A DNA stretch of 64,000 nucleotides from Shimia sp040370365 (GTDB lineage Bacteria; Pseudomonadota; Alphaproteobacteria; Rhodobacterales; Rhodobacteraceae), in assembly GCF_040370365.1 (NCBI RefSeq), contig NZ_BAABWQ010000003.1, positions 310,001 through 374,000 of the forward strand, read 5' to 3'. The notes under the pieces are model-generated. The model was not told the DNA's origin and made no database searches. It saw nothing but the letters and a program-made list of their open reading frames with translations. Numbering within the stretch: position 1 is the stretch's first letter; every line of letters begins with the position of its first letter. Made by a program: the position numbers and the translations under genes. This document shows positions 1-8,829 of this stretch, piece by piece.

Positions 1-450
1 CTAGTCGGCCGGTTGCATGACGCCGAAAACGGTGCGTTGACTCAAATGTATTTGGCTGTGACGCAGGGCAGAGCCTCTCTACAAATGTCGCAGTTGCTAA
101 GCGAAGCTCTAGCCTCCGTTGTTGAAGTCAGCGGGTCACAGGCGGACGGCAAAGCGTTGCTGAACGAGCATCATACGCGTCTTAGCCAAGAAAGCCGTAC
201 GCGTCTCAACGAAATTGGGTCAATTGGTAAATCCATTCCCGATATCTGCCGCAGTTTGCGGCGCCGAATCAACGGCTTGGATGTTGTGAAACTGCTTTGC
301 AAAGTCGAAAGCGGGCGTATGCGCGATGTGGATAGCGGCTTGGACGGCATCATCGCACGTCTGGAAAACTTTCACGATAATACTGATCGCCATTTGGCTG
401 ATCTTTCCGCTAAGGCCTCCCAGATTATGCAAAAGGGAGCATCAATTTAG
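1..450 (+). CDS. Uncharacterised helical protein, C-terminal part (5' end outside window)
   Basis: The frame is open from the first base, so this is the 3' part of a longer gene. A TTG at 13 and an ATG further in are possible starts but need not be the real one. The visible part (about 149 residues) is rich in Leu, Ser, Ala and charged residues with few Gly or Pro, so it is probably mostly alpha-helix or coiled coil. I see no signal peptide, membrane segment or catalytic motif. It lies 236 bp upstream of cheD on the same strand, so a link to chemotaxis is possible. That is inference from position only, and I do not recognise the family. Confidence 0.6.
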   Translation, partial: LVGRLHDAENGALTQMYLAVTQGRASLQMSQLLSEALASVVEVSGSQADGKALLNEHHTRLSQESRTRLNEIGSIGKSIPDICRSLRRRINGLDVVKLLCKVESGRMRDVDSGLDGIIARLENFHDNTDRHLADLSAKASQIMQKGASI

Positions 451-686
451 CATGCGCGCCAAACGAGTTCGAGAAATCGCGACCCAATCCCGATAGCCCA
501 AAATACATAGTGTCAAAGATGCAAATTAAGTCTTGGAAAACAAATGCCAACGCCTCTCGGTTGGAAAAGCATCAAAGATTCTGCCTGATCAAGTCCGGGA
601 AGAATTTCAAGTGACCGAGCGCCCACAAGAATGTCGCCACGAAGCAGCATCCGCTCAAAAGCCAACTCGAAGTAACGGAACCCGCC

Positions 687-1253
687 ATGAGTATCAGTGA
701 AGCAGAAGCCATCAAAGGCTACACAGTTCAGCCTCTCTTGCAAGGAGACGTCCAAGTCTCAAGCGATGGTCAAGTGGTGATGACCACCATCCTTGGATCT
801 TGTGTGGCGGCATGTATGTGGGACGAAACATCCGGTGTCGGTGGTATGAACCATTTTCTACTGCCCGGAAACGAGGGGGCGTCCGCGGGTGCGATGAGCC
901 ACGGTGTGCATGCAATGGAACTCCTCGTAAACGGATTGATCCAAGCGGGTGCGAACCGCAACCGACTGCGCGTTAAGCTCTTAGGTGGCGCAAAGATGTT
1001 CAACAGTCGTATCGATATCGGGACGAAAAACGCTGAATTCGCAACTTGGTTTGTAAAAAACGAAGGTTTTGAACTAGTCGATTGTTGCCTGGGCGGGCAG
1101 CGAGGACGAAACCTCCGGTTTTGGCCGGTCGGTGGAAGGATCCAGCGCCGCTTCATGAAAGACACGCGGCTGTTGGAAGACGAAGTCACCAAGAAACCGA
1201 CACCACGCAAACCGAAAGTCGACGACAGTATCGGAGATGTTCAACTCTTTTGA
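687..1253 (+). CDS. cheD: CheD, chemoreceptor glutamine deamidase
   Basis: 188 residues, close to the usual CheD length. CheD deamidates specific Gln residues of methyl-accepting chemotaxis proteins in the cytoplasm, making them methylatable. The family signature is clear: TTILGSCVAACMWD carries the catalytic Cys, GGMNHFLLPG carries the catalytic His, and LRVKLLGGAKMF follows. The C-terminal 30 residues are basic and Pro-rich and fall outside the core. The ATG at 687 has only a weak purine-rich stretch before it. It is probably the last gene of a chemotaxis cluster whose other members lie left of the window. Confidence 0.95.
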   Translation: MSISEAEAIKGYTVQPLLQGDVQVSSDGQVVMTTILGSCVAACMWDETSGVGGMNHFLLPGNEGASAGAMSHGVHAMELLVNGLIQAGANRNRLRVKLLGGAKMFNSRIDIGTKNAEFATWFVKNEGFELVDCCLGGQRGRNLRFWPVGGRIQRRFMKDTRLLEDEVTKKPTPRKPKVDDSIGDVQLF

Positions 1254-1600
1254 TGGACGAACATCGGTTGAGCTCCCAACGCAAGGCAGACGCAACCCAC
1301 CCGCGCATGAACCCAGGCCCCTTTGTGTGGGGCCTGAAACGCGTAATGTAGTTGGCGTAAACTGCTTGAACCTTCTCGTGCAAATTTCTCGGTTTTAGGT
1401 GAAACAATTCAGCGAAGCAAAAATTGCACTTAGTCCCTGAAGACATGGATGTTTCGGTTATTCAGGCCACGAGAGAGATCATTCAGAAAGCCCGATGATC
1501 GGAAGCATTTCCAAGCCGACAAAGTATCGTAAAACTCGCCCAGACCCAGCAAGCATACGCAAAATATAAAGAATTTAAAAAATCACATCAAAATGTGAAA
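1254..1600. other. Intergenic region between cheD and tRNA-Leu
   Basis: No credible gene. It holds an 8-bp GC hairpin (1314-1336, listed separately) and then AT-rich sequence up to the tRNA. The short reading frames here lack a ribosome binding site and any recognisable motif. Confidence 0.5.
1314..1336. terminator. GC-rich hairpin after cheD
   Basis: CAGGCCCC (1314-1321) pairs with GGGGCCTG (1329-1336) around a 7-base loop. There is no T-tract on either side, so it may be a weak or factor-assisted terminator for cheD, or only an mRNA 3'-end stabiliser. Confidence 0.4.
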
Positions 1601-1687
1601 TGGTGCGGTCGAGAAGACTCGAACTTCCACTCCGGTTAAAGAACAGCGACCTCAACGCTGCGCGTCTACCAATTCCGCCACGACCGC
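1601..1687 (-). tRNA. tRNA-Leu (anticodon GAG)
   Basis: On the minus strand the acceptor 5' arm GCGGTCG pairs with CGACCGC, followed by discriminator A and an encoded CCA (1601-1603). The anticodon arm is CAGCG-TTGAGGT-CGCTG, which puts GAG at the anticodon. The D-loop has GGAATTGGTAGA and the T-arm has GGTTCGA-like GTTCGAGTC. The length of 87 nt with a long variable arm fits a class II tRNA-Leu. GAG reads CUC/CUU codons. Confidence 0.96.
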
Positions 1688-1881
1688 ACTTGCCCTGATG
1701 GGTGAGGGGCTGATACAGGGGCTCAGAGAGGATGTGAAGTCAAAAAATGCGTCGAGCCCGCTTTTTTTTGAGGAAATATTTCATCTTACAAAAAATGGTG
1801 AAGTCCGATTTTTGCACACAAGATTTCTCTAACGTTGTAGATTTATCCTTGCCACTCTATTTGTAAAACAAATCTAGATGT

Positions 1882-2550
1882 GTGAGCAAATACATGGTCG
1901 AATGGATCCACAGCGACACTTTGGTCGACTATGAAACAGCTTTGCAGTTCATGGAAAACCGTGTCGAAAAAATCTCGCAAGGACGCGCAGAAGAGTGTGT
2001 TTGGCTGCTAGAGCATCCACCGCTATACACCGCAGGCACTTCCGCCAAAATAGAAGACCTCACAGCCCCCGAACGGTTTCCCGTATATGACGCTAAACGA
2101 GGCGGGCAATACACTTATCACGGACCAGGCCAACGTGTGGTTTATGTGATGCTCGACCTGAACAAGCGCGGCAGGGACATCCGTAAATTTGTAGAGCAGC
2201 TCGAAGTTTGGGTTATCGACACACTTGCAGAATTCAATGTGCATGGTGAAATCAAGACTGGTCGTGTCGGCGTCTGGATCGAACGCGACGACAAACCGCG
2301 GCGCCCCGACGGCAAAAAGGCCGAAGACAAAATCGCGGCCATTGGAATTCGCCTGAAACGCTGGGTGAGCTTTCACGGCATATCCATCAATGTGGAACCC
2401 GACCTAGAACACTTTAGCGGTATTGTTCCCTGCGGAATAACCGAACATGGCGTCACATCATTGGTCGATCTTGGTTTGCCAGTTTGCTTGGAGGACGTTG
2501 ATGTCGCTCTAAAACAGTGTTTCGATAAAGTCTTTGGACCCAGTGCTTGA
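1882..2550 (+). CDS. lipB: Lipoyl(octanoyl) transferase LipB
   Basis: 222 residues from a GTG start; an ATG four codons later (1894) is an alternative. LipB moves octanoyl from acyl carrier protein to lipoyl domains of 2-oxoacid dehydrogenases and the glycine cleavage H protein. Family blocks are present: GGQYTYHGPGQ near residue 73, KIAAIGIRLKRWVSFHG near residue 150 with the conserved Lys, and GIVPCGI near residue 180 with the catalytic Cys. It stands alone between tRNA-Leu on the other strand and a secreted-protein gene. No obvious terminator follows. Confidence 0.95.
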   Translation: MSKYMVEWIHSDTLVDYETALQFMENRVEKISQGRAEECVWLLEHPPLYTAGTSAKIEDLTAPERFPVYDAKRGGQYTYHGPGQRVVYVMLDLNKRGRDIRKFVEQLEVWVIDTLAEFNVHGEIKTGRVGVWIERDDKPRRPDGKKAEDKIAAIGIRLKRWVSFHGISINVEPDLEHFSGIVPCGITEHGVTSLVDLGLPVCLEDVDVALKQCFDKVFGPSA

Positions 2551-2760
2551 ATCCCAACCGTTTGCCGCAGAATTTCCCCAATGTGGGCCCATTCACCACC
2601 TACAACTACACAATAGTTCTGTTGAGGCATTGATGCCGCAATAAAAAATTAACCAAGGGAGCCCTATTCTTGTGGTTAATCGGCACGTTTGGACAGTTGC
2701 CTTTCGATAGTCTTCTCAAAGGATCGTCCAAAACTGCCTCTGCCGAAGGAAGAAGGCCCA

Positions 2761-3261
2761 ATGTCCATTAAAAGACTTGCATCACTTGTCATTCTTTCGG
2801 CCTTGCTTTCACAGGCGCCGTTACACGCCTTTGCGGAAAACATACCGCAGGTGACGGATCAAGGGACCAATGCCCCCTCTCAGCCTTCTCTATTGATTGG
2901 ATTGCACGATTTCGTTGAACGCATTACCTTTCAAAACAAAAGCACAAACGACTTTCACCTAGACGACACGAACGACGCTTCGCCTGCGAACACCAAACGC
3001 CAAAGCCTTCGTGATTTGATCCGCTTGGAAGTCGAACAAGCCACCATTTATGGGCTCTTTGACGAGAGCTTACACTCTGACGCCAATAGCGTGGCACGCG
3101 CCTCTGGTCCGACGTCAGTTGTCGGGTTTGGCGTGGAGCGCTCTCTGGAACGTGGTCTGGCCGTCAATTTTGAATTGTTCCAGAACACTTCCGGAAATGC
3201 TCAAAATGGTGATTTCTTAGAAAATACCAAGGCTGCTTTGCGTCTGCGTTTCAAATTCTAA
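2761..3261 (+). CDS. Secreted protein of unknown function
   Basis: 166 residues from the ATG at 2761, preceded by the purine-rich GAAGGAAGAAGG. I prefer this to an upstream in-frame start because it gives a classic signal peptide: Lys-Arg, a hydrophobic core LASLVILSALL, and a likely cleavage after AFA near residue 24. The mature part has an acidic, Asn/Asp-rich first half. It ends GLAVNFELFQNT then LRLRFKF, an amphipathic strand ending in Phe, as in outer-membrane beta-barrel ends. It is too short for a full porin. I do not recognise the family. Confidence 0.65.
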   Translation: MSIKRLASLVILSALLSQAPLHAFAENIPQVTDQGTNAPSQPSLLIGLHDFVERITFQNKSTNDFHLDDTNDASPANTKRQSLRDLIRLEVEQATIYGLFDESLHSDANSVARASGPTSVVGFGVERSLERGLAVNFELFQNTSGNAQNGDFLENTKAALRLRFKF

Positions 3262-3428
3262 ATCCACCTAGACCCTCCATCTTCGGGAACACTGTTGACC
3301 CGCGCCCGATCGTCGCGGTTCGGGATCCAGCGGGTAATCGTGTTCGAATTGGTTTGCACATCCAGACACTTTGGCTGAGACTTCGCGAAGGAAACGCATC
3401 TAGCAATACCCACAATAGAGGTAACCCC

Positions 3429-3869
3429 ATGAAGTTTTTAGTAGCCACGGTGGCATTTTTGGTCGCTTCCACAGCGTTCGCAGAGGGTGACGCAGAAGCC
3501 GGTGAAAAAGGGTTCAAAAAATGCAAGGCATGCCATTCAATCGTCAATCCCGAAGGTGATGTCTTGTACAAAGGTGGACGAACAGGGCCTAATCTTTACG
3601 GTGTGGTAGGCCGTGTTATTGGCTCTGAAGATTTCAAATATGGTGCGGGTCTTCTAGAGGCGAAAGATGCAGAGGCCGTATGGACAGAGGAGGCATTGGC
3701 CTCTTATGTCATCGACCCCAAAGCTTGGCTTGGCGACAATGGCTACGCTAAAAAATCCAAAATGTCTTTCAAGTTGAAAAAGGGCGGCGAGGATGTTGTC
3801 GCTTATCTCGTCTCAGTAGCACCTGCTACTGTGATTGAAGACGCCGCAGAAGAAGAGAAAACAGACTAA
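3429..3869 (+). CDS. cycA: Cytochrome c2-type class I c cytochrome
   Basis: 146 residues starting at 3429 after a GAGGT ribosome site. A signal peptide ends at AFA (about residue 18). Heme attachment is CKACH, followed by GRTGPNLYGVVGR and the Met ligand region KMSFKLKK, the order seen in Rhodobacter cytochrome c2. It should carry electrons in the periplasm from the bc1 complex to the terminal oxidase; ctaD lies 12 kb away. The C-terminus has an extra acidic tail with several Glu and Asp. A bidirectional terminator follows at once. The c2 assignment rests on motif order, and a close paralogue cannot be excluded. Confidence 0.85.
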   Translation: MKFLVATVAFLVASTAFAEGDAEAGEKGFKKCKACHSIVNPEGDVLYKGGRTGPNLYGVVGRVIGSEDFKYGAGLLEAKDAEAVWTEEALASYVIDPKAWLGDNGYAKKSKMSFKLKKGGEDVVAYLVSVAPATVIEDAAEEEKTD

Positions 3870-3892
3870 GTTTAAAAACTTCTCTTTGATGT

Positions 3893-3930
3893 AAAAAGCC
3901 CCACATCGACATACTGATGCGGGGCTTTTT
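3893..3930. terminator. Bidirectional intrinsic terminator between cytochrome c and pyc
   Basis: AAAAAGCCCC pairs with GGGGCTTTTT around about 18 bases, with an A/T run on both sides. It can end the cytochrome gene on the plus strand and the convergent pyc gene on the minus strand. Confidence 0.85.
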
Positions 3931-3953
3931 ATGTGTCGATTAGCACCTAGCGC

Positions 3954-6900
3954 TTAGTCAAGTTCTACCAAAAGATCTTTGGCGTCGATTTGGCCGCCGG
4001 GCGTCACGTGAACTGCCTTTACGACTGCATCGCGATCCGCGTGGATCCCTGTTTCCATTTTCATGGCTTCGATGGTCAGGAGCAAGTCTCCCTCTTTAAC
4101 CTCCGCACCGGCGATGGCGGCCACAGAAGCGACCACGCCCGGCATCGGCGCGCCGATGTGGTTGTTGTTGCCAACTTCAGCCTTGGGACGAGATGCCGTA
4201 GCCGACTTCACCAGACGGTTTGGCACGCGGATAACACGTGGCTGACCGTTGAGTTCGAAGAAAACTTTGACCTCTCCGTTCTCGTCCGTTTCACCAAGTG
4301 CCTGAAGACGGATTTCCAGCGTTTTGCCTGGATCGATCTCAGCAGTGATCTCTTCACCCGGCTCCATGCCATAAAAAAAGGTGCGCGTTGGAAGGGCGCG
4401 GACAGGACCGTACTGCCGGTGCCTGCCCATATAGTCCAGGAACACTTTCGGGTACATTAGATAGCCATTGAGATCTTCGTCATCGACAGTGAAGCCTTCC
4501 AACTCAGCAGACAACTCCGCCCGCGCGGCCTCAAGATCAATGGGCTTCAGGTGTTTCCCTGGACGTTCCGTATTAGGTTTTTCTCCTTTGAGAACCTTGT
4601 CAATGATCGCAGAAGGAAATCCGCCATGCGGTTGGCCGAGACTGCCGCGCATCATATCGACCACTGAGTCCGGGAATGCCAATTCTTTTTCCGGGTCTTC
4701 AACGTCTTGGCGGCTTAGTCCTTGGCTGACCATCATCAAAGCCATGTCACCAACAACTTTGGATGAAGGCGTTACCTTGACGATATCACCAAACATCTGG
4801 TTCACATCGGCATAGGTCTGAGCGACCTCATGCCAGCGCTCTTCAAGACCGAGGCTGCGTGCTTGGGCCTTTAGATTTGTGAACTGGCCGCCTGGCATTT
4901 CGTGCAAATATACTTCAGATGCAGGGGCAGCCAAGCCACTTTCAAAGGCTGTGTATTGTGCACGAACACCTTCCCAATAATCACTAATCTCGCGCACGGC
5001 CTTGATGTCCAGACCGGTATCGCGATCTGTATTTCGGGTCGCTTCTACAATAGATCCCAAACACGGTTGAGATGTGCCTCCGGAGAATGCATCCATTGCC
5101 GCATCAACGGCATCAACCCCCGCATCAGCAGCAGCCAAAATAGTCGCTCCAGCGATGCCAGAGGTATCGTGTGTGTGGAAGTGTATCGGAAGGCCTACTT
5201 CTTCTTTCAAAGCTTTGACGAGCACACGCGCCGAGGCCGGTTTCAACAAACCTGCCATATCTTTCAGGCCCAGTACATGTGCCCCTGCCGCTTCGAGTTC
5301 TTTCGCCATCTCAACATAGTAATTGATATCGTACTTAGAACGGTTGGGGTCCAGAAGATCACCTGTATAGCAGATCGTGCCTTCGCAAACCTTGCCGCTC
5401 TCGACAACCGCATCCATGGCGACGCGCATATTTTCTACCCAGTTCAGACTATCAAACACGCGGAATACATCGATCCCTGTGGCAGCGGCTTGCTTTACAA
5501 AGGCCTGTACAACATTGTCTGGGTAGTTTGTGTAGCCCACGCCGTTGGATGCTCGCAGAAGCATCTGCGTCATTACGCTAGGCATCGCGGCACGCAAGTC
5601 GCGCAAACGCTGCCAAGGGCATTCTTGCAAGAAACGATAAGCCACGTCGAAGGTCGCGCCCCCCCAACACTCAACAGAGAAGAGCTTCGGCAGGTTCGCA
5701 GCGTAGCTTGGCGCGACTTTTATCATGTCGATTGAACGCATGCGGGTGGCCAACAGAGATTGATGACCGTCACGCATTGTGGTGTCAGTTAACAAAAGCT
5801 TTTTCTGGGCCTTCATCCAGTCCGCCACCGCCTGAGCACCCTGCTCTTCCAGCAAATTGCGTGTGCCGGGCAATATCTCACCATGTTTGGCAGGCGGAAT
5901 AGGCTCTTTGAGGTCCGCAGCAGGCAAAGGCCGATCCGTGGTTTCAGGGTGACCGTTCACCGATATGTCGGCGATATAGGTCAACACTTTGGTGCCCCGG
6001 TCCCGACGCTTGGCGAATTGAAATAGCCCCGGGGTCTCATCAATAAACTTCGTTGTGTATTGATTGTTCAAAAACGTCGGATGCTTCAGCAGGTTCTCAA
6101 CAAAGGCAATGTTCGTTGACACACCGCGCACACGGAACTCACGCAAAGCACGGTCCATACGCGCGATGGCTTTCTCTGGGGTTGGCGCCCAGGCAGTGAC
6201 TTTGGTGAGCAGAGAGTCATAGTAGCGGGTGATGACCCCGCCCGCATAGGCCGTACCGCCGTCCAAACGAATGCCCATTCCGGTCGCTGACCTATAGGCC
6301 GTGATCCTTCCATAGTCCGGAATAAAGTTATTTTGCGGATCTTCTGTGGTGACTCTAGTTTGTAGTGCGTGACCATTCAGGCGAATGTCATATTGGCTGG
6401 ATTTCCCTGTGGCCTCTGACAGCGATTTGCCTTCAGAAATCAAGATTTGTGCCTGAACGATGTCTATGCCTGTAACCTCTTCGGTCACAGTGTGTTCTAC
6501 CTGAACCCTAGGATTCACTTCGATGAAGTAAAACTTGCCGGTTTCCATATCCATTAGGAATTCAACGGTACCAGCACATTCATAGTTCACATGAGCGCAA
6601 ATCTTGCGACCCAATTCACAGATTTCTTCCCGCTGAGCTTCAGATAGGTAAGGTGCGGGCGCACGTTCTACCACTTTCTGGTTGCGACGCTGAACAGAGC
6701 AGTCACGTTCATACAGGTGATAGATATTGCCCTTGGTGTCGCCTAGTATCTGCACTTCAACATGGCGGGCGCGGGTGATCATCTTTTCGAGATACCCTTC
6801 GCCATTGCCAAAAGCAGCTTCTGCTTCGCGGCGGCCCTCTAGAACCTTCTCTTCCAGTTCGTCTTCGCCAAAGATTGGACGCATGCCGCGTCCGCCGCCA

Positions 6901-7394
6901 CCCCAAGATGCCTTTAACATCAGCGGGTAGCCGACTTCTGTAGCTTCAGCTTTGATGGCATCCATATCGTCACCAAGCACTTCCGTAGCTGGGATCACTG
7001 GAACACCCGCCTGCACAGCAACTCTACGGGCTGATGCCTTATCACCAAGCGCCCGCATCGTCGCGGCCTTAGGACCAATAAACGTAATCCCGTTTGCAGC
7101 ACAGGCGTCTACGAAATCCGGATTCTCAGATAGCAAACCATACCCAGGGTGAATCGCATCTGCGCCGCACTCTTTGGCGACACGAATGATTTCATCAATG
7201 CTCAGATATGCGGCAACAGGGCCCAAGCCTTCACCGATGCGATAGGCCTCGTCAGCTTTGAAGCGATGGAGGCCAAGTTTGTCTTCCTCTGCGAAAACGG
7301 CCACGGTTTTCTTGCCCATCTCGTTGGCAGCGCGCATCACACGGATCGCGATTTCGCCACGGTTGGCAATGAGTATTTTTGAAAATTCGGGCAT
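3954..7394 (-). CDS. pyc: Pyruvate carboxylase
   Basis: 1146 residues, the full length of the single-chain enzyme. It makes oxaloacetate from pyruvate, bicarbonate and ATP, refilling the TCA cycle. Domains in order: biotin carboxylase (start ILIANRGEIAIRV; ATP-grasp loop KASWGGGGRGM near residue 162), carboxyltransferase (LLLTDTTMRDGHQSLLATR near residue 535; LKDMAGLL; HFHTHDTSG with metal-binding His), and a C-terminal biotinyl domain with EAMKMET, biotin-Lys at about 1112. Upstream on the minus strand a GGGGGAG stretch precedes the ATG. Monocistronic by its surroundings. Confidence 0.98.
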   Translation of the reverse strand: MPEFSKILIANRGEIAIRVMRAANEMGKKTVAVFAEEDKLGLHRFKADEAYRIGEGLGPVAAYLSIDEIIRVAKECGADAIHPGYGLLSENPDFVDACAANGITFIGPKAATMRALGDKASARRVAVQAGVPVIPATEVLGDDMDAIKAEATEVGYPLMLKASWGGGGRGMRPIFGEDELEEKVLEGRREAEAAFGNGEGYLEKMITRARHVEVQILGDTKGNIYHLYERDCSVQRRNQKVVERAPAPYLSEAQREEICELGRKICAHVNYECAGTVEFLMDMETGKFYFIEVNPRVQVEHTVTEEVTGIDIVQAQILISEGKSLSEATGKSSQYDIRLNGHALQTRVTTEDPQNNFIPDYGRITAYRSATGMGIRLDGGTAYAGGVITRYYDSLLTKVTAWAPTPEKAIARMDRALREFRVRGVSTNIAFVENLLKHPTFLNNQYTTKFIDETPGLFQFAKRRDRGTKVLTYIADISVNGHPETTDRPLPAADLKEPIPPAKHGEILPGTRNLLEEQGAQAVADWMKAQKKLLLTDTTMRDGHQSLLATRMRSIDMIKVAPSYAANLPKLFSVECWGGATFDVAYRFLQECPWQRLRDLRAAMPSVMTQMLLRASNGVGYTNYPDNVVQAFVKQAAATGIDVFRVFDSLNWVENMRVAMDAVVESGKVCEGTICYTGDLLDPNRSKYDINYYVEMAKELEAAGAHVLGLKDMAGLLKPASARVLVKALKEEVGLPIHFHTHDTSGIAGATILAAADAGVDAVDAAMDAFSGGTSQPCLGSIVEATRNTDRDTGLDIKAVREISDYWEGVRAQYTAFESGLAAPASEVYLHEMPGGQFTNLKAQARSLGLEERWHEVAQTYADVNQMFGDIVKVTPSSKVVGDMALMMVSQGLSRQDVEDPEKELAFPDSVVDMMRGSLGQPHGGFPSAIIDKVLKGEKPNTERPGKHLKPIDLEAARAELSAELEGFTVDDEDLNGYLMYPKVFLDYMGRHRQYGPVRALPTRTFFYGMEPGEEITAEIDPGKTLEIRLQALGETDENGEVKVFFELNGQPRVIRVPNRLVKSATASRPKAEVGNNNHIGAPMPGVVASVAAIAGAEVKEGDLLLTIEAMKMETGIHADRDAVVKAVHVTPGGQIDAKDLLVELD

Positions 7395-7571
7395 GGGCAG
7401 GCTCCCCCTTGCTGGTGTCTGTCCGAGTGTGTGTCTAGGCCTTAAGGTAGGCGGCCCTTGCCGCGCAATACCAAGGACTGCGTAAACATGTAAGATTTGT
7501 GAAAGGATTTGTTCTCTAATTACTCAGAGATTGCAGCAGATTTTTCTGCAGGTGCGACATAAGCACACGAT

Positions 7572-8702
7572 TCAGAGAAGATTGTCCGCAACATCAACCA
7601 ATGTTCTCGCGCCCATTTGACCCATGTTGGCCTCAATGTCTTTCGCAAGAATATCTATGAGATGTGCTGGACCATGAGCGCCCAAAGCCGCAAGGGCATA
7701 GTGGAACCCTCTGCCCAAGAACACAAAATCCGCCCCCAAGGCTTTTGCACGCAAAACATCTAGGCCCGTCTCAAAGCCGCTATCGATAATTATCGGCAAG
7801 TCACATGCTGCGCGCACCTGTGGAAGTATCTCAATTGTTGCAGGTGCAGCATCAAATTGGCGCCCCGCATGATTTGAAACCCAAATCGCGTCGACACCAA
7901 CAGACTCAAGTTTCGCCGCAGCATCCTCTCGCATGACGCCTTTCACGACAAAGTTTCCCTGCCAGTTGTCCCGCAACCATGTAACGTAGTTCCAATCTGG
8001 AGAGGTTCGTAGCAGATAGCCAGCATGTGCTGTGGAACTTAGCGCGCTCGGCTCTCCTGCATATTCGTCAATCAACCTCATTCGCGGCATTCCAGCCTGT
8101 GCCATCCCGATAGCCCAAGTCGGACATGTCGCAATTTGCGCAAGCAGTCTTGGCGTCAATTTGGGCGGGGTTTGAAGACCTGATCTCACCTGCCGTTCTC
8201 GACGGCTTGCGACCGGCACGTCAACAGTGAGTACAAGCGTCGAAAACCCTGACGCCTTAGCGCGTCTTAAGAGGTCCGCGCGGATGTCTTCATCTCTTGG
8301 CGGATACATCTGAAACCACGCATGCTCACCAATATCTGGCGCCAAATCTTCTGGCGTCTGGGTGGCAACAGTCGAAAGGCAATATGGAATGCCTGCCGTC
8401 GCGGCGGCTTGTGCCAGCAGCTTTTCTGCATGCGGCCACACCAATCCTGACATACCAACAGGCGCGACGCCTATTGGAAGCGGAAATTTGTGTCCCAACA
8501 TCTCTGTCGACAGATCCGTTTGGATTTCGCCGTGAAGAATGGATGGGGCAAAGCGGATGTCATCCAGACAATCGCGGTTGCGCGCTTTTGTGCGTTCGTC
8601 CCCAGTTGCGCTGTCCAAGTACTCCCAAATAAACTTTGGAACCCTACGCTTGGCGTGAGAACGAAGGTCGCTGACGGCGGGATATTTGGCGTGTAGATCC
8701 AT
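7572..8702 (-). CDS. lldD: FMN-dependent alpha-hydroxy-acid dehydrogenase, probably L-lactate dehydrogenase
   Basis: 376 residues from the second Met (MDLHAKYPAVSDL), which fits known LldD N-termini; an in-frame ATG 15 bp upstream is an alternative. The family oxidises L-2-hydroxy acids such as lactate with FMN and passes electrons to the membrane. Visible blocks: PLPIGVAPVGMSGLVWP near residue 75, LVLTVDVPVASRRER near 165, the active-site block WVSNHAGRQFD near 250 (catalytic His and Arg kept, usual Gly-Gly replaced by Ala-Gly), and ADFVFLGRGFHYALAALG near 320. The substrate cannot be fixed from sequence; glycolate or mandelate relatives share these motifs. Divergent from the helicase gene. 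Confidence 0.82.
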   Translation of the reverse strand: MDLHAKYPAVSDLRSHAKRRVPKFIWEYLDSATGDERTKARNRDCLDDIRFAPSILHGEIQTDLSTEMLGHKFPLPIGVAPVGMSGLVWPHAEKLLAQAAATAGIPYCLSTVATQTPEDLAPDIGEHAWFQMYPPRDEDIRADLLRRAKASGFSTLVLTVDVPVASRRERQVRSGLQTPPKLTPRLLAQIATCPTWAIGMAQAGMPRMRLIDEYAGEPSALSSTAHAGYLLRTSPDWNYVTWLRDNWQGNFVVKGVMREDAAAKLESVGVDAIWVSNHAGRQFDAAPATIEILPQVRAACDLPIIIDSGFETGLDVLRAKALGADFVFLGRGFHYALAALGAHGPAHLIDILAKDIEANMGQMGARTLVDVADNLL

Positions 8703-8829
8703 ACAGCGACCGTCCAATGTACATCTTTAAAAGTCCAGAACGGTTTGGAGCTTAAACACAAACAACTCTCGAGAGAACAGAAGAAGCACAGGCTTTTGCC
8801 CATCAGTTCTTTGCGTTAGATTAGCGCTC

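Noticed and set aside
4902..5735. A 277-codon open frame on the plus strand inside pyc
   Set aside because: It lies fully opposite the carboxyltransferase part of pyruvate carboxylase and has no motif or ribosome site.
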